Under the pieces are notes generated by a model that saw only the letters and a list, made by a program, of their open reading frames with translations, made no database searches and had not been told where the DNA came from. From positions 6,262,959-6,326,958 of the forward strand of contig NC_037263.1 in assembly GCF_000002425.4 (NCBI RefSeq): a DNA stretch of 64,000 nt. The letters run 5' to 3'. This DNA is from Physcomitrium patens. Its lineage: Eukaryota > Streptophyta > Bryopsida > Funariales > Funariaceae. The first letter of the stretch is position 1; each line of letters opens with the position of its first letter. Below, piece after piece: positions 24,090 through 37,000 of this stretch. A program made the translations under genes and the position numbers.

Positions 24090-25240
24090 TATTAACCAAA
24101 TTTTTAATAAACTTGATGAAAGAACACATTGATGAGGACTACTTATTAGAAGACTCCATAGATCTACCTAGTAATAAAACCATATTAGAGACGGTAGAAT
24201 TGCTAGTAGTTACAGAAGTTAAAGGAAAAGAATGGATAATAGATTTTGGTGAATCTAAACGCTTTTTAGAAAATTACTCAATTTTTAAAGAATGTAAACA
24301 GATCACAGAGCACATCAATAATATCAATAGGTGGAAAAAGTCATATAATTGCTAGTTAAGGTACAATTGACTTGTCCTTCCCAAATAGAGAAATTAAAAC
24401 CTTAAGAGATGTTTACTATGTTCTTGGTTTCTATTGTAATATTATGTCTATTGGCCAAATCACTAATATGGGAAACATATGCATCTTCAATCCAACACAT
24501 TGTAGTATAATATTAATTTAGAAACCATACATGATAGCTGCAAAAAGAATATAAGATCCAAATGATAGATTGTACAAATTAGATTACTTACAACCAAATT
24601 TTCAAATAGGTAAGAATGAAAATTTAGCAAATTTGACAGTAGAATACATTCTTGAGTTTGACAATGTAGAATCTTCTTCAAACCAACTCTCTACCCTTTG
24701 GCATAAATGGTTAGAAAATATAAATATAAAAACCTTAGCTATTATGAACTCTTAGAGATTAGTCATTGGGCTGTTCAAATTTATAGTTAAAAATATTACA
24801 TACTCAACTTGTTATAAGGGAAAACAAACTTGTAGTAGAATTTTTTAAAAATTCCAAAGTCATACTATAATTCTTCTAATTCTAGTACACATAGATGTGT
24901 GTGATCCTCTACTAATCAGATTTCTAAGACATTCCTATTATTACATTCTATTCACATATTTTTTTAGTCATCAATCATGGATCTAATCCATAGCAACCAA
25001 AGATGAATCTTTTGACAAATTCATGTTATGATTGAAAAACAAATACCACATAAAATCCTATATTTTTAATTCAATAGAAGAAGTGAATTCATCTTTCATA
25101 AATTCAATCAATATCTAAAAGATAATCGCATCTTGAGGCAATTTAATATTACAAGAATACCATAACAAAATAGAGTGTTAAAAAAAAGAATCACACAATC
25201 TTCAACAAAGTTAGAGTATTGCTGATTCAAAGAAGAATTC
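24090..25240 (+). pseudogene. Copia-1 protease and integrase remnants
   Basis: Protease: KEWIIDFGESKRF at 24224-24265 corresponds to the WIIDSGAS active site (Ser replaced by Phe). It is followed by the linker region (FPNREIKTLRDVYYVL) and the GAG pre-integrase segment LSTLWHKWLENINIKTLAIM, where the usual RLGH zinc-binding start has lost its Gly-His. Near 25150 a degenerate RIPQQNRV matches the copia integrase RTPQQNGV motif that carries the catalytic Glu region. Many internal stops. Confidence 0.75.
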
Positions 25241-25299
25241 CTAAATTCTTATAGATTTAAGTAATAAGGACTGCACTTCAAATTAGCAATACAATTCTT

Positions 25300-26600
25300 A
25301 TAAGGCCTAATAATGGTACTATGCATGATGAATATATTGAAGAGAATCTAACCAAAAACTTCATATGCCATTCCAAATCTCTAGTAGGAACCTCAATTCT
25401 ATTTGTGAAGAAAAAAGATGAATCATTGCAGATGTGTGTTGATTATCAAAGATTCAATAAGATCACCATCAAAAATAGGTATCTACTACTTTTAATATTT
25501 TGACTTCTTCATCAGTTGAATTAAGCTAAGATCTATACAAAAATAGATCTATAAGGAGTATACAATCTAATACGCATGAAAAAAGAGATGAATAGAAGAC
25601 TGCATTTTGAACCACGTACAAACATTTTGAATATAATGTCATGCATTTTCAACTTGTAAATACACCAACAAATTTTCAACATCTAATGAATGATATTCTT
25701 TGAGAGTTTTTGGACAATTTTGTTATCTGTTATCTAAATGACAGCTTGATTTATTTTAATAACACAGAAGAATATAAACTTCATGTTTGTCACGTATTAG
25801 AATAATTAAGAGATGCGGGACTGTATACTAAGATAGAAAAATAAAATATTCTTCATTATTTAATTTAACTTCTCAGGTTACATCATTTCAAACGATAGAC
25901 TTATAATAGATCATAAGAAAGTTCAAACAATTATAAATTGGAAGATCTTAAAAACGGTCCAAGATGTCAGATGTTTTTTAGAATTTGCCAATTACTATCA
26001 GATCTTCATCAAAGACTTCTCTCAAATTGCAGCTCTACTTATATGTTTGATTTATAAAGACAAATTTCAATGGAATCAAGAAGTGGAAATAGCATTTGAA
26101 GCTTTAAAGATAACTTTTGTTTCTGCACGAATCTTATGTTGCAATAACTTTTGTAAGGCATTTTTTATGGAACAGACACATTAGACTTTGCTTTAAGTGA
26201 CGTATTATTTTAAATGAGAATAAATGATAAACTTCTCGTAGTAGCTTTTTATTCCAAGAAAATTTTAATAGTCAAGATTAATTATGAGATCTATGACAAA
26301 GAGCTTTTTGTAATTGTGGATTCTTTCCAAGAATGGCATCATTATCTAGAAGGTAATTTTAGTCCAATCATTGTATATATGGATGACAAGAACCTTGAGT
26401 ATTTTATGTCACCTCGTATTTTGAATTGCCGTCAGACTTGTTGGAGCATGTCTTTGTGAAGCTTTGAATTCAATATCACTTATTGGCTAGAAAAATAACA
26501 AGGTTTATCCAATATCCTTTCTAGACATTTTTATCTTGTATCTACAGAAGAAGATGCAGCTTTTGATCAATAAAAGATAATTTTATTGAAGCTAGAATAA
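25300..26600 (+). pseudogene. Copy C reverse transcriptase and RNase H
   Basis: Reverse transcriptase motifs visible in pieces: [19 protein letters not shown] (block around 25410-25460), and after several frame changes a C-terminal segment near 25880-26050. RNase H: KINYEIYDKELFVIVDSF and WHHYLEG (26270-26360), the gypsy RNase H signature including the catalytic Glu of KEL. The remainder ends at about 26560. Confidence 0.75.
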
Positions 26601-26615
26601 TTTCATCTTCAAGCA

Positions 26616-28075
26616 ATGAAATCAACATTGACTATTGATTCAAATTTTTTTAAACAATTTCAATCAAGTATATCCTTTGATTCTCTTGTTTATGATATTA
26701 AGAATACTTCTTTTAAGTTTCATGATACTTCTAAGTTTGAGTTCAAGAACAACCTACTTTATTTTGAAGAATGGTTATATGTGCTAGAAAGAGAAGCACG
26801 TTTACGTGTTCTTCAAGTACATCACAACTTTCTAGCAGTAGGATATTTTGGATACAATAAGACTCTGGAGCTAATATCTAGAAATTTTTGGTGGCTGCAA
26901 ATGTGGAAGATTATAAAAGACTTTATTCAATCGTGTGACATTTGTTCAAGGTCAAAAATTCCTCGACATCAACCTTATAGACTTCTTCAACTATTACCTA
27001 TTCCAGAACAACCATAGTCTTTTATTTCTATAGATTTTATTATGGATCTTTCAATCTCAAGATTGTGTGATTCTATATTTATGATAATATATTATTTTAT
27101 CAAAATGGCACATTTTGTACTGTATATAAAATCTATCATAGGTGAAGAAATTACAAAGCTTTTCTTTGACAATATCTATTGATATCATGGATTACCAAAA
27201 GATATTATATATGATAGGAGGACTCAATTTGTATCAAGATTTTGGAGAACTCTTTTTAAGATTTTAAAGATAGATATAAAGGTTTCTTTAGCCTTTCATC
27301 CTCAAACTGATGGAGAGATAGAGCACGTAAATCAAGTTTTAGAGTAATACTTAAGATGTACCATCAATTATCAATAAGATAATTAAAGAATCCTCTTGTC
27401 GTTGGCAAAGTTTACTTATAATAATATGATGCATTCTTCTATGCAAAAAATACCTTTCTTTACCAATTATGGTTACTATCCACGACTTGATATTTTTGAC
27501 TTTTCAAAAGTTAATAATCTTGCGGCACAAGGTTTGACAAATTATTTGTCAGAGCTACATACAACAATGAAGATGCAATTAAAAGAAGGTCAATAACAAC
27601 AAAAGATTAGCGTAGATGCCTATCAAAAGCAACAACCACAATTCAATGTAGGTGACAAGGTATGGTTGCTTCATCATAATATCAAGATTATTTGTCCTTG
27701 TGATAAATTGGACTACTATAAGCTTGAACCTTTTTTTATTTGTGAAAAAATCAAACTAGTTGCTTATTGATTACATCTACTAGAAACAATGAAGATCTAT
27801 CTTGTCTCTCACATGCCTCTTCTTAAATCATATAAAACTATGAACATAGCAAGAAGAAAACAAGCTCTACCTCCTCCTATAGAAAAGGACAATAATGAAG
27901 AGTTTGAAATAAAAGAAGTTCTAGACTCAAGGTGGCGCTAAAATAAATTGAAATATCTTGTCTATTAGCATCGATATGATATTAGTAAATATACATAGGA
28001 GCCAATAAAGAATCTTTTAAATGTAATAAAGGTGGTAGAGACTTTTCATCGACAACATCCATCTAAATCAAGATG
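26616..28075 (+). pseudogene. Copy C integrase with C-terminal chromodomain
   Basis: The zinc-binding domain has HHNFLAVGYFGYNKTLEL and later CDICSRSK (HHCC) at about 26820-26960. The catalytic core has SIDFIMDLS and DIIYDRRTQFVSRFW (second Asp region), then QTDGEIEHVNQVLE with the catalytic Glu near 27330. The end (about 27898-28075) is a chromodomain: FEIKEVLDS, NKLKYLVY, RYDISKYT, EP, FHRQHPSKSR. Both expected Trp positions (after LVY and after KYT) are TAG. A chromodomain would steer integration to methylated-histone chromatin; this places the family in the chromoviruses. About nine stops make it non-functional. Confidence 0.85.
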
Positions 28076-28643
28076 AAGAATTGTAAGTCTTTGTTATAAA
28101 AGAAATAAGATCTAAGAAAAATTATATTCTACCTTCTATCTTTATTTAGTAGCTTTTGTGTATTTATAACGTTGAGGAGATAGAGAACCAATAACCAGTA
28201 GATTCAACTCAAGAGCTTTTATTTCCAAACTTACCAATTGAGACATTGTGATTGTCACAACCTTCAAGACGATGAAATTGAGATGAAGTTCATCAAGAAC
28301 GACATGTCTTTCTTTGAATAGATGGCGAGATATAACATATTTGGTATCACAACCTTAGAAGAGACTTCTGATGTTTAGTGATTTTATTAGAGGTAAGAAC
28401 TACTGCTGATGGTGTTTGAAATGTTTTATTTGAAGGAAGTTACCAAGGCCTCAACTACGACCAAATAATAGGGTGGTCTTTCTGTCCTAATATGACATAC
28501 TATCGATGGCTGAGAGGGCCTATCAATTATCTTTGAAGAGAATAAAGATCGAAATATGTGACAAATATAATTTACCTCAACTTAGATTTCTTCAACATAT
28601 GAAGACTGCTCCTCATGGAACTCATCCTTAGAAGGAGAGATAA
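28076..28643 (+). other. 3' untranslated part of gypsy copy C
   Basis: Between chromodomain and LTR. Non-coding. A diverged copy of 28230-28500 occurs in reverse at 46715-46960, showing that it is part of the family G2 element. Confidence 0.7.
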
Positions 28644-29197
28644 TGTTACAAATATACACATATAAACTAATAATCAATTATATGATTTAAATAATAATTA
28701 ATAAAAATAGGTTAATTCCATATTATCTTCTATAGAAGCTTCTTAGAAGCTATATAGATGTTGTTTTGACTTTATAGGTATCTTTAATTGATTTTTTAGG
28801 TTAAAAACGTAGTCAATAAGTTAGCCATGTGCTACACATGTTGGTAGCTTGAAGAACAAGCTAACTATGTGGCCCACATGTAGAAAACTTGTCTTGTAAG
28901 TTAAGACATGTGTCTTGTAAAGTCAATACATATTAAAGGTCCTATAGAATATTGCCACATAGCTCCTAGTTAGATAGTATATATAGAGGCAAGAATGAAG
29001 CCCTCTTCAGTCTTGTCAATTCTTTTCTTGTTTCTAGTCTAGATTTAAGTGTCTCTAGTTTCTTTGTCTTTGTGGCAATAGCCATTCCAGTTTCCTTTTA
29101 ATATACATATTATTATATTTTTATTTTGCTACTTTTCTTTTGATATAGATTTTCTAAGTTTATGCATCTTCTTTCAGTTCATATTTTTGACAGTACA
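28644..29197 (+). repeat. Copy C 3' LTR
   Basis: 554 bp, TGTTACAAATATACACA to GACAGTACA, preceded by the polypurine stretch gaaggagaga. This is the best-delimited LTR of family G2 and was used to recognise the others. Confidence 0.88.
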
Positions 29198-29219
29198 TTA
29201 GTTAATCTCAAGGCTTTAT

Positions 29220-29570
29220 CATTATAAGAAAAAAACACTTAGTATATAGATTATATAAATCATTCTATGGCCTACAACAATAAGCTTTATATTTAAATTG
29301 GAAAGAAGTCCTATTACCTAGATGTCTAAGAAGTAGGCCATTGTAGCCATTTTCTCGTCCAAAACAGAATAGATGGACTTCTCAATAGTATCTTGTGAAT
29401 TTATGTGGTTAGACAAGTTAATACAAGATTTTGATTTCATCATATTTAAACTTATTATTACATACTATGATAATAAAAGAAGCATCAAGATAGCCACTAA
29501 TCTTGTTATTAATCTTTGAAAAAAATATATCTCTAGATACTATCACTTCATTCAAGAGGAAATAAATTGT
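29220..29570 (+). pseudogene. Copia-1 reverse transcriptase end and RNase H
   Basis: Starts with YKSFYGLQQ (copia KSLYGLKQ motif) at about 29245-29275, then, frame-shifted, RNase H segments CEFMWLDKLIQDFDF, YYDNKRSIKIATN (the DN of the active site) and RYYHFIQEEIN at 29390-29565. These are the canonical ends of a copia polyprotein. Confidence 0.75.
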
Positions 29571-30774
29571 GGAGAAATTTGACTGAAATAGGAGTTACAA
29601 AAAAAAAGACCTCGCTATCTGATTCTTCTATGTTTTGTAAATTAGGTCTACTTTGTTCAGCTTTAATTTTTCAATACCTCTATTTTCCAATCACTCTTCT
29701 TATTACTTGCAATAATCAAAATATATTGTCAATGGCCTTTGATTGCTGAAGTAATTGTGGCAATATTACTCTCTACTTGATCTTTGAATATAATCCAATC
29801 ATATTCTTTGTCATATTCTTAACCTACTTCAAACTCTCTTATAGAAAATCCTCCCTTGTTACAAAAATTCTTACTTCTTTTTTGAATTCTCTCACTATTT
29901 CTAAATTGAGAATATCTACCTCTTTAGTCAAAATCCCATGTGCATCACATCTACATTACAAAGACTCACAATGAGACCTACTTAGAAATGAACTAACTTC
30001 AAGTTATCCTTCAAATCATGAGATTCTTGAAAAAGAAATATCTCAAAAATGATAAAAAATACCTCCTCTTTTGGATGATTGCCCACAAATGACTCATGTA
30101 AAGAATCCTCTCTTCTTAACCAGTTATTTGAAGAACTTTCTATGAGAGACTTAATATATCAAAGAAGAGTATACTCTCATGGAAATTTAAAACTACCTGA
30201 TTTCCTAATTGAGGTTCTCTTCACTAATATTTAATACATAAACAAGCTTAAAAAAATATTAAAAAAAAAAAAAAAAAATGTTGTTAAACTTTAGCTCTTA
30301 TCAATATCAAAGTAAAGAATTATAAACTTATAAATTACATCTTCTCTAGTCCTAAATAATCTAGAAGTATACAACATGCAACTCCTTTAAAGAAAATATT
30401 ATCTCTACTTAAGAAGCCCTAAAACTTCAAACAAAACAAGTAAATTATCAAAAGCACAATTAAAAGGAATGTCACATGAAGATCCTTCAAATCCACCTTT
30501 AACACCTAATAAAGGTTTGTTCTCATTTCTACTTATTGTGTACATGTTTAAGGATATGTAAAAATAACCACCATCAACTAACAAAAGACGTCATAAATAA
30601 TATATTTTGCTATCTATAAGAAAATATTCATCATCACCATCAATAAAAATAAAAACACCAACTTCATGGTTTCTATTTTTTTAGATGTCTATTCTATTTT
30701 AGATTTTAGAGTCTTAGCTATAAAACTATCTTTTTGATATCCTCCATCATGAATGATTTTGTAGTGAAGGAGGG
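29571..30774 (+). other. Copia-1 3' non-coding region
   Basis: About 1.2 kb between RNase H and the 3' LTR, longer than usual for copia. Only short open frames; an A-run at about 30260-30279. Further unrecognised insertion is possible. Confidence 0.5.
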
Positions 30775-31040
30775 TGTTGGAATATTTGTCCCTATTCCAT
30801 CATCCTCCTACTTATGTTATTATCTAGATTCACAAATACTTGATCTTAGATCCACTTTTTTCAAAGAAAAATAGATCTTATCCTATATTTTTTTTATATT
30901 TATATGACCACTACTAGATTCTTATATTATGTTTATTGTATCTTAGTAAATTAAATTTTTGTCTTATGATCCTTTTGATTGAATTACTTCCTCATCTTCA
31001 ATCAATCCATCTTTGCTCTTATTGTCATATACTATGTCTT
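30775..31040 (+). repeat. Copia-1 3' LTR
   Basis: Starts TGTTGGAATATTTGTCCC after a purine-rich tract and matches the 5' LTR at 23005-23265. The right end is approximate (about 31040). Confidence 0.8.
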
Positions 31041-32997
31041 GATCACCTTATCCATTTTTTCTATTATTCTCAATCAAGCCATAATTAATGTAGAAAAACT
31101 TAATTGGTTTAGCCATTCATCGTGCACACATTAGATATCCACAATATAATTGTAAATTAGGAAAAAAAACTCCAAAGATACAAAAGTGAGGGATAAATGT
31201 AAAAAAGTGTTCATCTTTAGATGGATGATGAATATATGATATGATACCTATGGTAAGAGTAAAGATGGATTAATTCATATATATATATATATATATATAA
31301 TTCATCATTAACAACTTTATTTTTGTTATCTTTATTTACATTAATAAAAATATTTGAAAAACAAACTTAAAGACTTTAAAACAATATCACATTAAAAAAA
31401 ATTCAATAAGTTCTTTGTCATTTTATTAAGCTAGCATATTGGACTTGTAATAAAATAATAATTTGGTTTATTTCATGGCCTCTTCTTCACTTTGTACTAT
31501 ATTAAACAAAAAAGTATTTTAAAAGAAGACTTTTCTTCATCAAGTAGGGGGACTGAACAAGCCATTAGAACCATAGCCTTTCAAATTGATTTCTAGATAT
31601 AAAGTCCCTGTCATAATAAATTATACGAAAAAATTAATTAAAAGTTGTTTTACCCAAAAATTAAAATTTTCAAATAAATTATTATGATATGTATTCAAAA
31701 AATTGTAAAAATGTTTAAATTTATTTTTAATTACAAAGTTACCATTTAGATGACAATCAACTAAAATGCCAAATGGATAATAATTCAAAATGTATTTTTA
31801 ATAAATACTTTACTAATTAGCACTCTAGAATTAATTTTCTCTGTAAACAAGAAAACCTATATTGTCAACCTTCACAGATTCCAAGTTGCACATTTCAAAA
31901 AGATAATGATCATTGTTAATTATTTCATTTTATTTTTTTGCAATCACACTGAACACGTCATCAAAATACCACTTCAATACTCAAGTTCCATTCTTATTGT
32001 TGTAAATGAAGTTTGACCACAACCAAGATATTTCATTGGTAGCAAAATATCAAAAACAGAAATAAAAATAAAAATTCAAATAGAGACAATTCCTCCATTA
32101 AGTCATAACGTAAAAACAATAAATTTAATCACGTGGTGACTATCCGCAGTAAAATCTTCACAGCCACCAAAACTTTAACACCAAAAATCAACATTGAAGA
32201 TCTCAGGTCAAGGTTTTTGGACTAAAGGCTCAGCACACCACGACAACATTTACTCACAGCCCTGCCTCCATTAGTAGTAAAATGACTTGAAACAGCATAT
32301 TCTGCAAATACTTGGACTCTTGTGAAAAGCTTGACACTAACTCCCACAAATTCTCTGTAGAAAAGTCTCCCCCTAGCCAACACAACTGCAGCTATTTTAC
32401 ACCTTGAGAAACATTCAACAAACAATTCTTTCCTACAGAAAAGTGCGACAATGGAGAAGTTTGCAAAATTCTAGTATATATAGCAGGTTTGCATAAAGAT
32501 TCAAGAATCCTGGGCAGCTCCCAGATTTGTACCTGCCCTGCACAAACATGTGTTGGATGTTAATACATCTTCTGGAGATGGGTTGGAATTATAGAGCCAG
32601 TATGTGAAGGTATTATGCGCACAATCAATGGAGAAGGGGCTGCAAAAAGAGCAGCCTTTGGTAGCCTCGAGAGAATCCAATGATAAGCGGGCCATGGTTT
32701 CAAACCCCAGCGACCTCGCATGCAACCACCTTGTAAGTTATTTAAACGTCGCAGCACTGCCTTATCTCACTATTGGGTGATTATGCCTCTTCTTCATCTT
32801 CTTCATCTGCTTCTTCGTCTTCTCCCTCTTCTTCCTGTGTTTCGTCCTTCTCCACCCAAGTCCTCCTTCTATTATGATAGCATATTTTGATGATGATCAG
32901 CTGCTCTCTACTGCATGCAGATCTCTATCAGTGCCCAGACTGAGTACAATTTCTCATCGTTGTCACTCTGCTACTACGTGTGATCAGTATTTCTGCT
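31041..32997. other. AT-rich then mixed spacer
   Basis: 31041-32200 is AT-rich and featureless apart from a (TA)n run at 31278-31299. 32200-32997 is more GC-balanced and ends in pyrimidine-rich CTTCTTC tracts (32790-32870). No gene was recognised. Confidence 0.45.
31278..31299. repeat. (TA)n microsatellite
   Basis: Pure AT/TA repeat. Confidence 0.9.
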
Positions 32998-33029
32998 CCT
33001 CTTCTTCTTCTTCTTCTTCTTCTTCTTCT
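32998..33029 (+). repeat. (CTT)n microsatellite
   Basis: About ten CTT units. Together with upstream CTT-rich DNA it could be the 5' leader of the dead GH5 gene, but that is a guess. Confidence 0.9.
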
Positions 33030-34039
33030 GCATTTCAGCCAACGCTCCCATGATAGCGGCTACCGTTCCGCAAGTTTCTGTGATCTTGGTGTCTCTTGTG
33101 AGAGCACAAAAGGTGGTATTGTGAAGTTCGTGGAGGAGCTCGGTGGAAGGTTGATAGGTGGTAGCAGAGATGGCGGAGGTGAAGCAGCTAGTACGTTGTT
33201 ACGTGGCGCTAGGGTTGGTAGTGGCTCATTGTAAGTCCAGATGAGCTTGAGCCTTTGATTTCTTGAGGATTTTGCGTCTTCTTGAGTCGAGTTTATGTAA
33301 AGGAATATGTGTTCGGCTTTGAGGATTTTGGGGTGTTGGGTATGTTTTGATGGCATTCTATGAATGCATTCTAAGACTAGGTGTATATTTGACGAATCCA
33401 CACATTCTGACTTGGGTGCTTCTACCATGAATCCGTACTTCAGTAGAATAAGCATTCCTGCTTTGTAGAATCTGTATTCAACCCGCCATTACTGGCCCTA
33501 CTTCATTTGTCTAGTTTGTTCGCATACGTGATTGACTGGAGCTTTCTTAAAGCCGCCATTGTCGATTTTCGCTGACGAATGTCACACGAAGGGCCTTCTG
33601 AACGTCTCTATTATCTGTATGACATTCAACTAAATATTATTCTCGAGTTCAATGAAACTAAATCCCAAGAGTATGCTGTTTATCACAACTAACTACAGCA
33701 GATAGATATTGGCAACCAAATGATGGAGCAGTTTCAAAATTCTAGTGTATATATATATATATATATATATGGAAATATTTTTTTTCTTTGTAACTGGCTA
33801 ATAATGTTCAGTACATCTGAGCAGTGGCTTCTCTTCAGATTTTAGAATTTAAAGACAATGCTCCAGCAATCCTTTTCCCAAAGCAACAAATGTTTTGTTA
33901 TTAGCTTCAAAGTTGAGAGCTCTAGTCTATCATGTCTGTTAGTTTCTAGTGGACTTTTTGCAATTTTCGTGTAGTTGTTGTGAATAGATTAGTCAAGTGC
34001 GATTAAAATCGTAACCTTGTTATATTCTGTTGAAAACAG
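33030..34039. other. Upstream region of the GH5 relic
   Basis: No signal-peptide exon for the GH5 relic could be identified here, although plant members normally have one. A (TA)n run lies at 33748-33770. Confidence 0.4.
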
Positions 34040-37000
34040 GTCCATTAGCTGGACGAAATCCCTGCTGAGGATAGAGGGCAAACCACATATATTCCTGGCA
34101 AAGTCGTAGCCACTCAGCCACAGAGGACTCTTCTCGACAACCCCAAATTACATGTCGTGAACCATGGAGGTTGGCTCGTTGTAGAAAAGTGGATTAAGCC
34201 AAAGTTGTTTGATGGCATACCTGACGGCGATCTTCTTGTAGGTGGCCCTCACTTATTTTTCTAATACAAACGCCTTTTTCATTCCCAATTCGATAAAGGA
34301 AATATCTTTTCCAGTGTGTCCCTTTCATCCAGACCGTTGTTGAGCTCGACGGTTGACGTTGTCTTTTTGCAAGGTCTGTTGGAATGAGAGTATAATATAG
34401 AGAGGCTGGATGGTCTGTACCTTGTACGACTCCATTTACAAGCGCAATCAGCCTCATGGCCAGCTGTGATTTGGGAGTGATGGGTAGCTCGAAAATCTCG
34501 ACCAAGTTATGGCTTTGATCTACATTAATTTGAATATTAAGCATAACTGGGCGTGCAATAAGTTTTGAATGAAATATGACAATGAAACCAGGATGGAATA
34601 AAAATTTCATTGCAATCTACATCGAAAGGAACTATTGTGTCATTTGGAGCAGGTAGAGGAAAACAGGTTGTTCCGAATGAAGCAGCTATTTCTGGTTGGG
34701 AGACATTCGACGTGGGCTCCTAATCCCTGCACCTAATACGTTCATCGTCACAGCAAAACTTCCCCTTTCCAGTTCCTTCTGCATCTCATGCAGATAGTGT
34801 TAATTGAGGTCAATCTTTTCAAAACTGTAGTTTCTTTTCTGAAGAATGATAGGATGTTACACCAGGCCATGAGTATGTCAGACTTAAGTTGTCGATCTTA
34901 CATGGCTGAGGGCATAAACTTCGACTCAATAGTGCACAGCTTCAAAACATACTAACTAAATCATGTCCAACTTGCAATTGTAGAGGACTAAGGGAAGCAT
35001 TGAGCGTAGCCTTAAGTCTTCCATGTGTGGTCTCTTCTGAGCTGCACAAATTCAACTTGTGAGGTGGATTAACTTGTTGAATAGATTTGGCGAGTATCCG
35101 CTGGAGTCTACCAATTGCGAGTGCAATAACATGTTTGTGTCAGCAATTAGTGGAAGAGGAGGGATTGTGCTAGCAGCTGCAGCAAGTCCATATGACTGGA
35201 AAACTTTCATCATCCGCAACCAAGCAAATCCTTCTTTGGTTCATATCCAAGCTAATAACGACATGTATCTCTAGGTACGCTTGTCCTCTGAGATATTGAA
35301 AGCAGTCTGTTGCATCTTGTTCTTTTTGTAGGAATTTTTGGGTTATATTTGTGAAGCGCTTGATTCCTCTTCAACATGTGGATGAATATAAGTTCCAGAT
35401 TTCTATGAAAATTTTCTTTTATATCTCAATTTATAAACAACTAAATTAATACAAGGTTTGGTCGTTGATTTTATAGAAACTGTAGCAGAATGATGTAGTT
35501 CGTAAGCAAAGTAATTGTTCTTGACAATCGCAATGTTGTTGTGCAGGCAAAGGATACAAACCAGTTGACAGCAGACTTTGAAGGGGAACCGAGATGGGAT
35601 AACAATGATGCCACATTTATTATGATGGTCAGAACCACATTGGGTACCAGCTTGCTAACGGCTGGGGAGCGTCTGCCCCTGCTGTTTTTAAGGTGAGGCA
35701 AATTAATGTAATAGTTGTTTAATTATGATATTAATAAAATTGTGTTAGAGATGTGTTCATGTCAGCATTTTTTAATAGTTTTAAGCTGCAATCCGTTCAT
35801 TTGTCAGCTTGGGGTCAGCCTTTGATTTCTAAGGAAAAATGATCATGTAGTCAATTTGTCCATCTTTGGCCATGTGGGACTGAGGTAGTGTCCATATCCA
35901 TGTAGAAACACAGAGACTCATTTATCATAAAAGGAGACTTTTGGTTTCTTGCCAATAACGGCATCAATGTTGTGTGTATTCTAGTCGGCTATTGGATAGC
36001 AGTAGATCCGTACCCTCCTGCACCATACGTTTCTAGTTCCTTTGAAGCTCTGGATAATGCATTTCATTGGGTCAAGCATGAGAACAGATGCTTTACTCTT
36101 CCCTTGTCACTTATTTTGAGATCTTTACTTGTCTTCCGCCTTGTAGATGGAAATAACATGGAAAAACCTCGTCTACGTGCAGCTACGTTGAAATATACCA
36201 AAATAATCAGTGATTATAAATCAACTTAATCGCAAAAGGTGTGTGTCTTTTCGATGACTTATCTACGTGCTTCTTGGACTGGCAGTGCTCACGGGATCAA
36301 AGTTATCATAGACCTTCATGCTGCCTCCGGCTCTCAAAATGGACAGGAGCACAGTTCCTCATGCAATGGTATTTCTGAATGGGCTAAGCAAGGAGGAACA
36401 GATTATTTGTACGAGTCGATCATGGCTACAGAGTTTCTGGCTAGCAGGTTATTCTCTAAACCTCAGTCCAGAACATGTCTTATTGAGTTAGTGTTCTAAA
36501 TTATCCAACTTTGATTGCAATGGTGTCGGCTCAGACGTTCTCACTCCTCTTGTTAAGTGGCGAAAGGGTGGCAAAAAGTTTGGTGACATTGTGTATGTGG
36601 CTACTAACATTCGATACCAATTTTTTATACGAAGATATACAAACAACCAATCGTTATTGGGAATTGAGCTTCTGAACGAGCCGAGTGCAGAAATGGTCCC
36701 CTTCGATGTGTTGGAGTATTACTACAAATGGAGTTACAGCGTAATACGAAACCATACAGCTTCCGCGTATATGATCATGTGCCAATGCATTAGAGGTGAT
36801 TGGACGGAGTTTGTAAACGTGTTGCCAGCAGATAACGTTGTCCTTAATGTTCATTTATACAACCTTTTCAATCTAGACCTCTTTGGTATGACCACCGCCC
36901 AATGGAATATTGATTTCGTATATAACGACCAGCTCAGTCTTCTACAAAAACTCAACATGGCTGGGAATGCTCTCATCTTTGTTGGTGAGTTCTCATGTAT

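Larger units (their letters stand above)
25270..29197 (+). mobile_element. Gypsy family G2, copy C: 5'-truncated chromovirus nested in copia-1
   Basis: Plus-strand element lacking LTR, gag and protease at its left end. It begins in the N-terminal part of reverse transcriptase ([17 protein letters not shown]) and continues through RNase H, integrase and a C-terminal chromodomain to a complete 3' LTR (28644-29197). The left junction joins copia integrase to gypsy reverse transcriptase, with loss of sequence from both. Coding is interrupted by many stops, mostly TAA and TAG. Confidence 0.85.
23005..31040 (+). mobile_element. Ty1/copia element (copia-1), split by a nested gypsy element
   Basis: LTRs of about 265 bp at 23005-23265 and 30775-31040 bracket copia coding remnants in correct order: gag-like sequence (23370-23810), protease and integrase (24090-25240), then, after the nested gypsy element, the end of reverse transcriptase and RNase H (29220-29570). 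Protease-integrase before reverse transcriptase is the copia order. The 3' LTR is preceded by a purine-rich gtagtgaaggaggg. Every domain carries several stops, so the element is dead. The C-terminal integrase and most of reverse transcriptase are missing at the nested junction. Confidence 0.85.

Noticed and set aside
32980-33234. Signal peptide exon (Leu-rich start) for the GH5 relic
   Set aside because: The Leu run is a CTT microsatellite, the start codon is GTG, and the following residues match nothing in GH5 proteins.
34194-34610. 138-residue minus-strand open frame
   Set aside because: Lies antisense across the first GH5 exon and intron; no domain.
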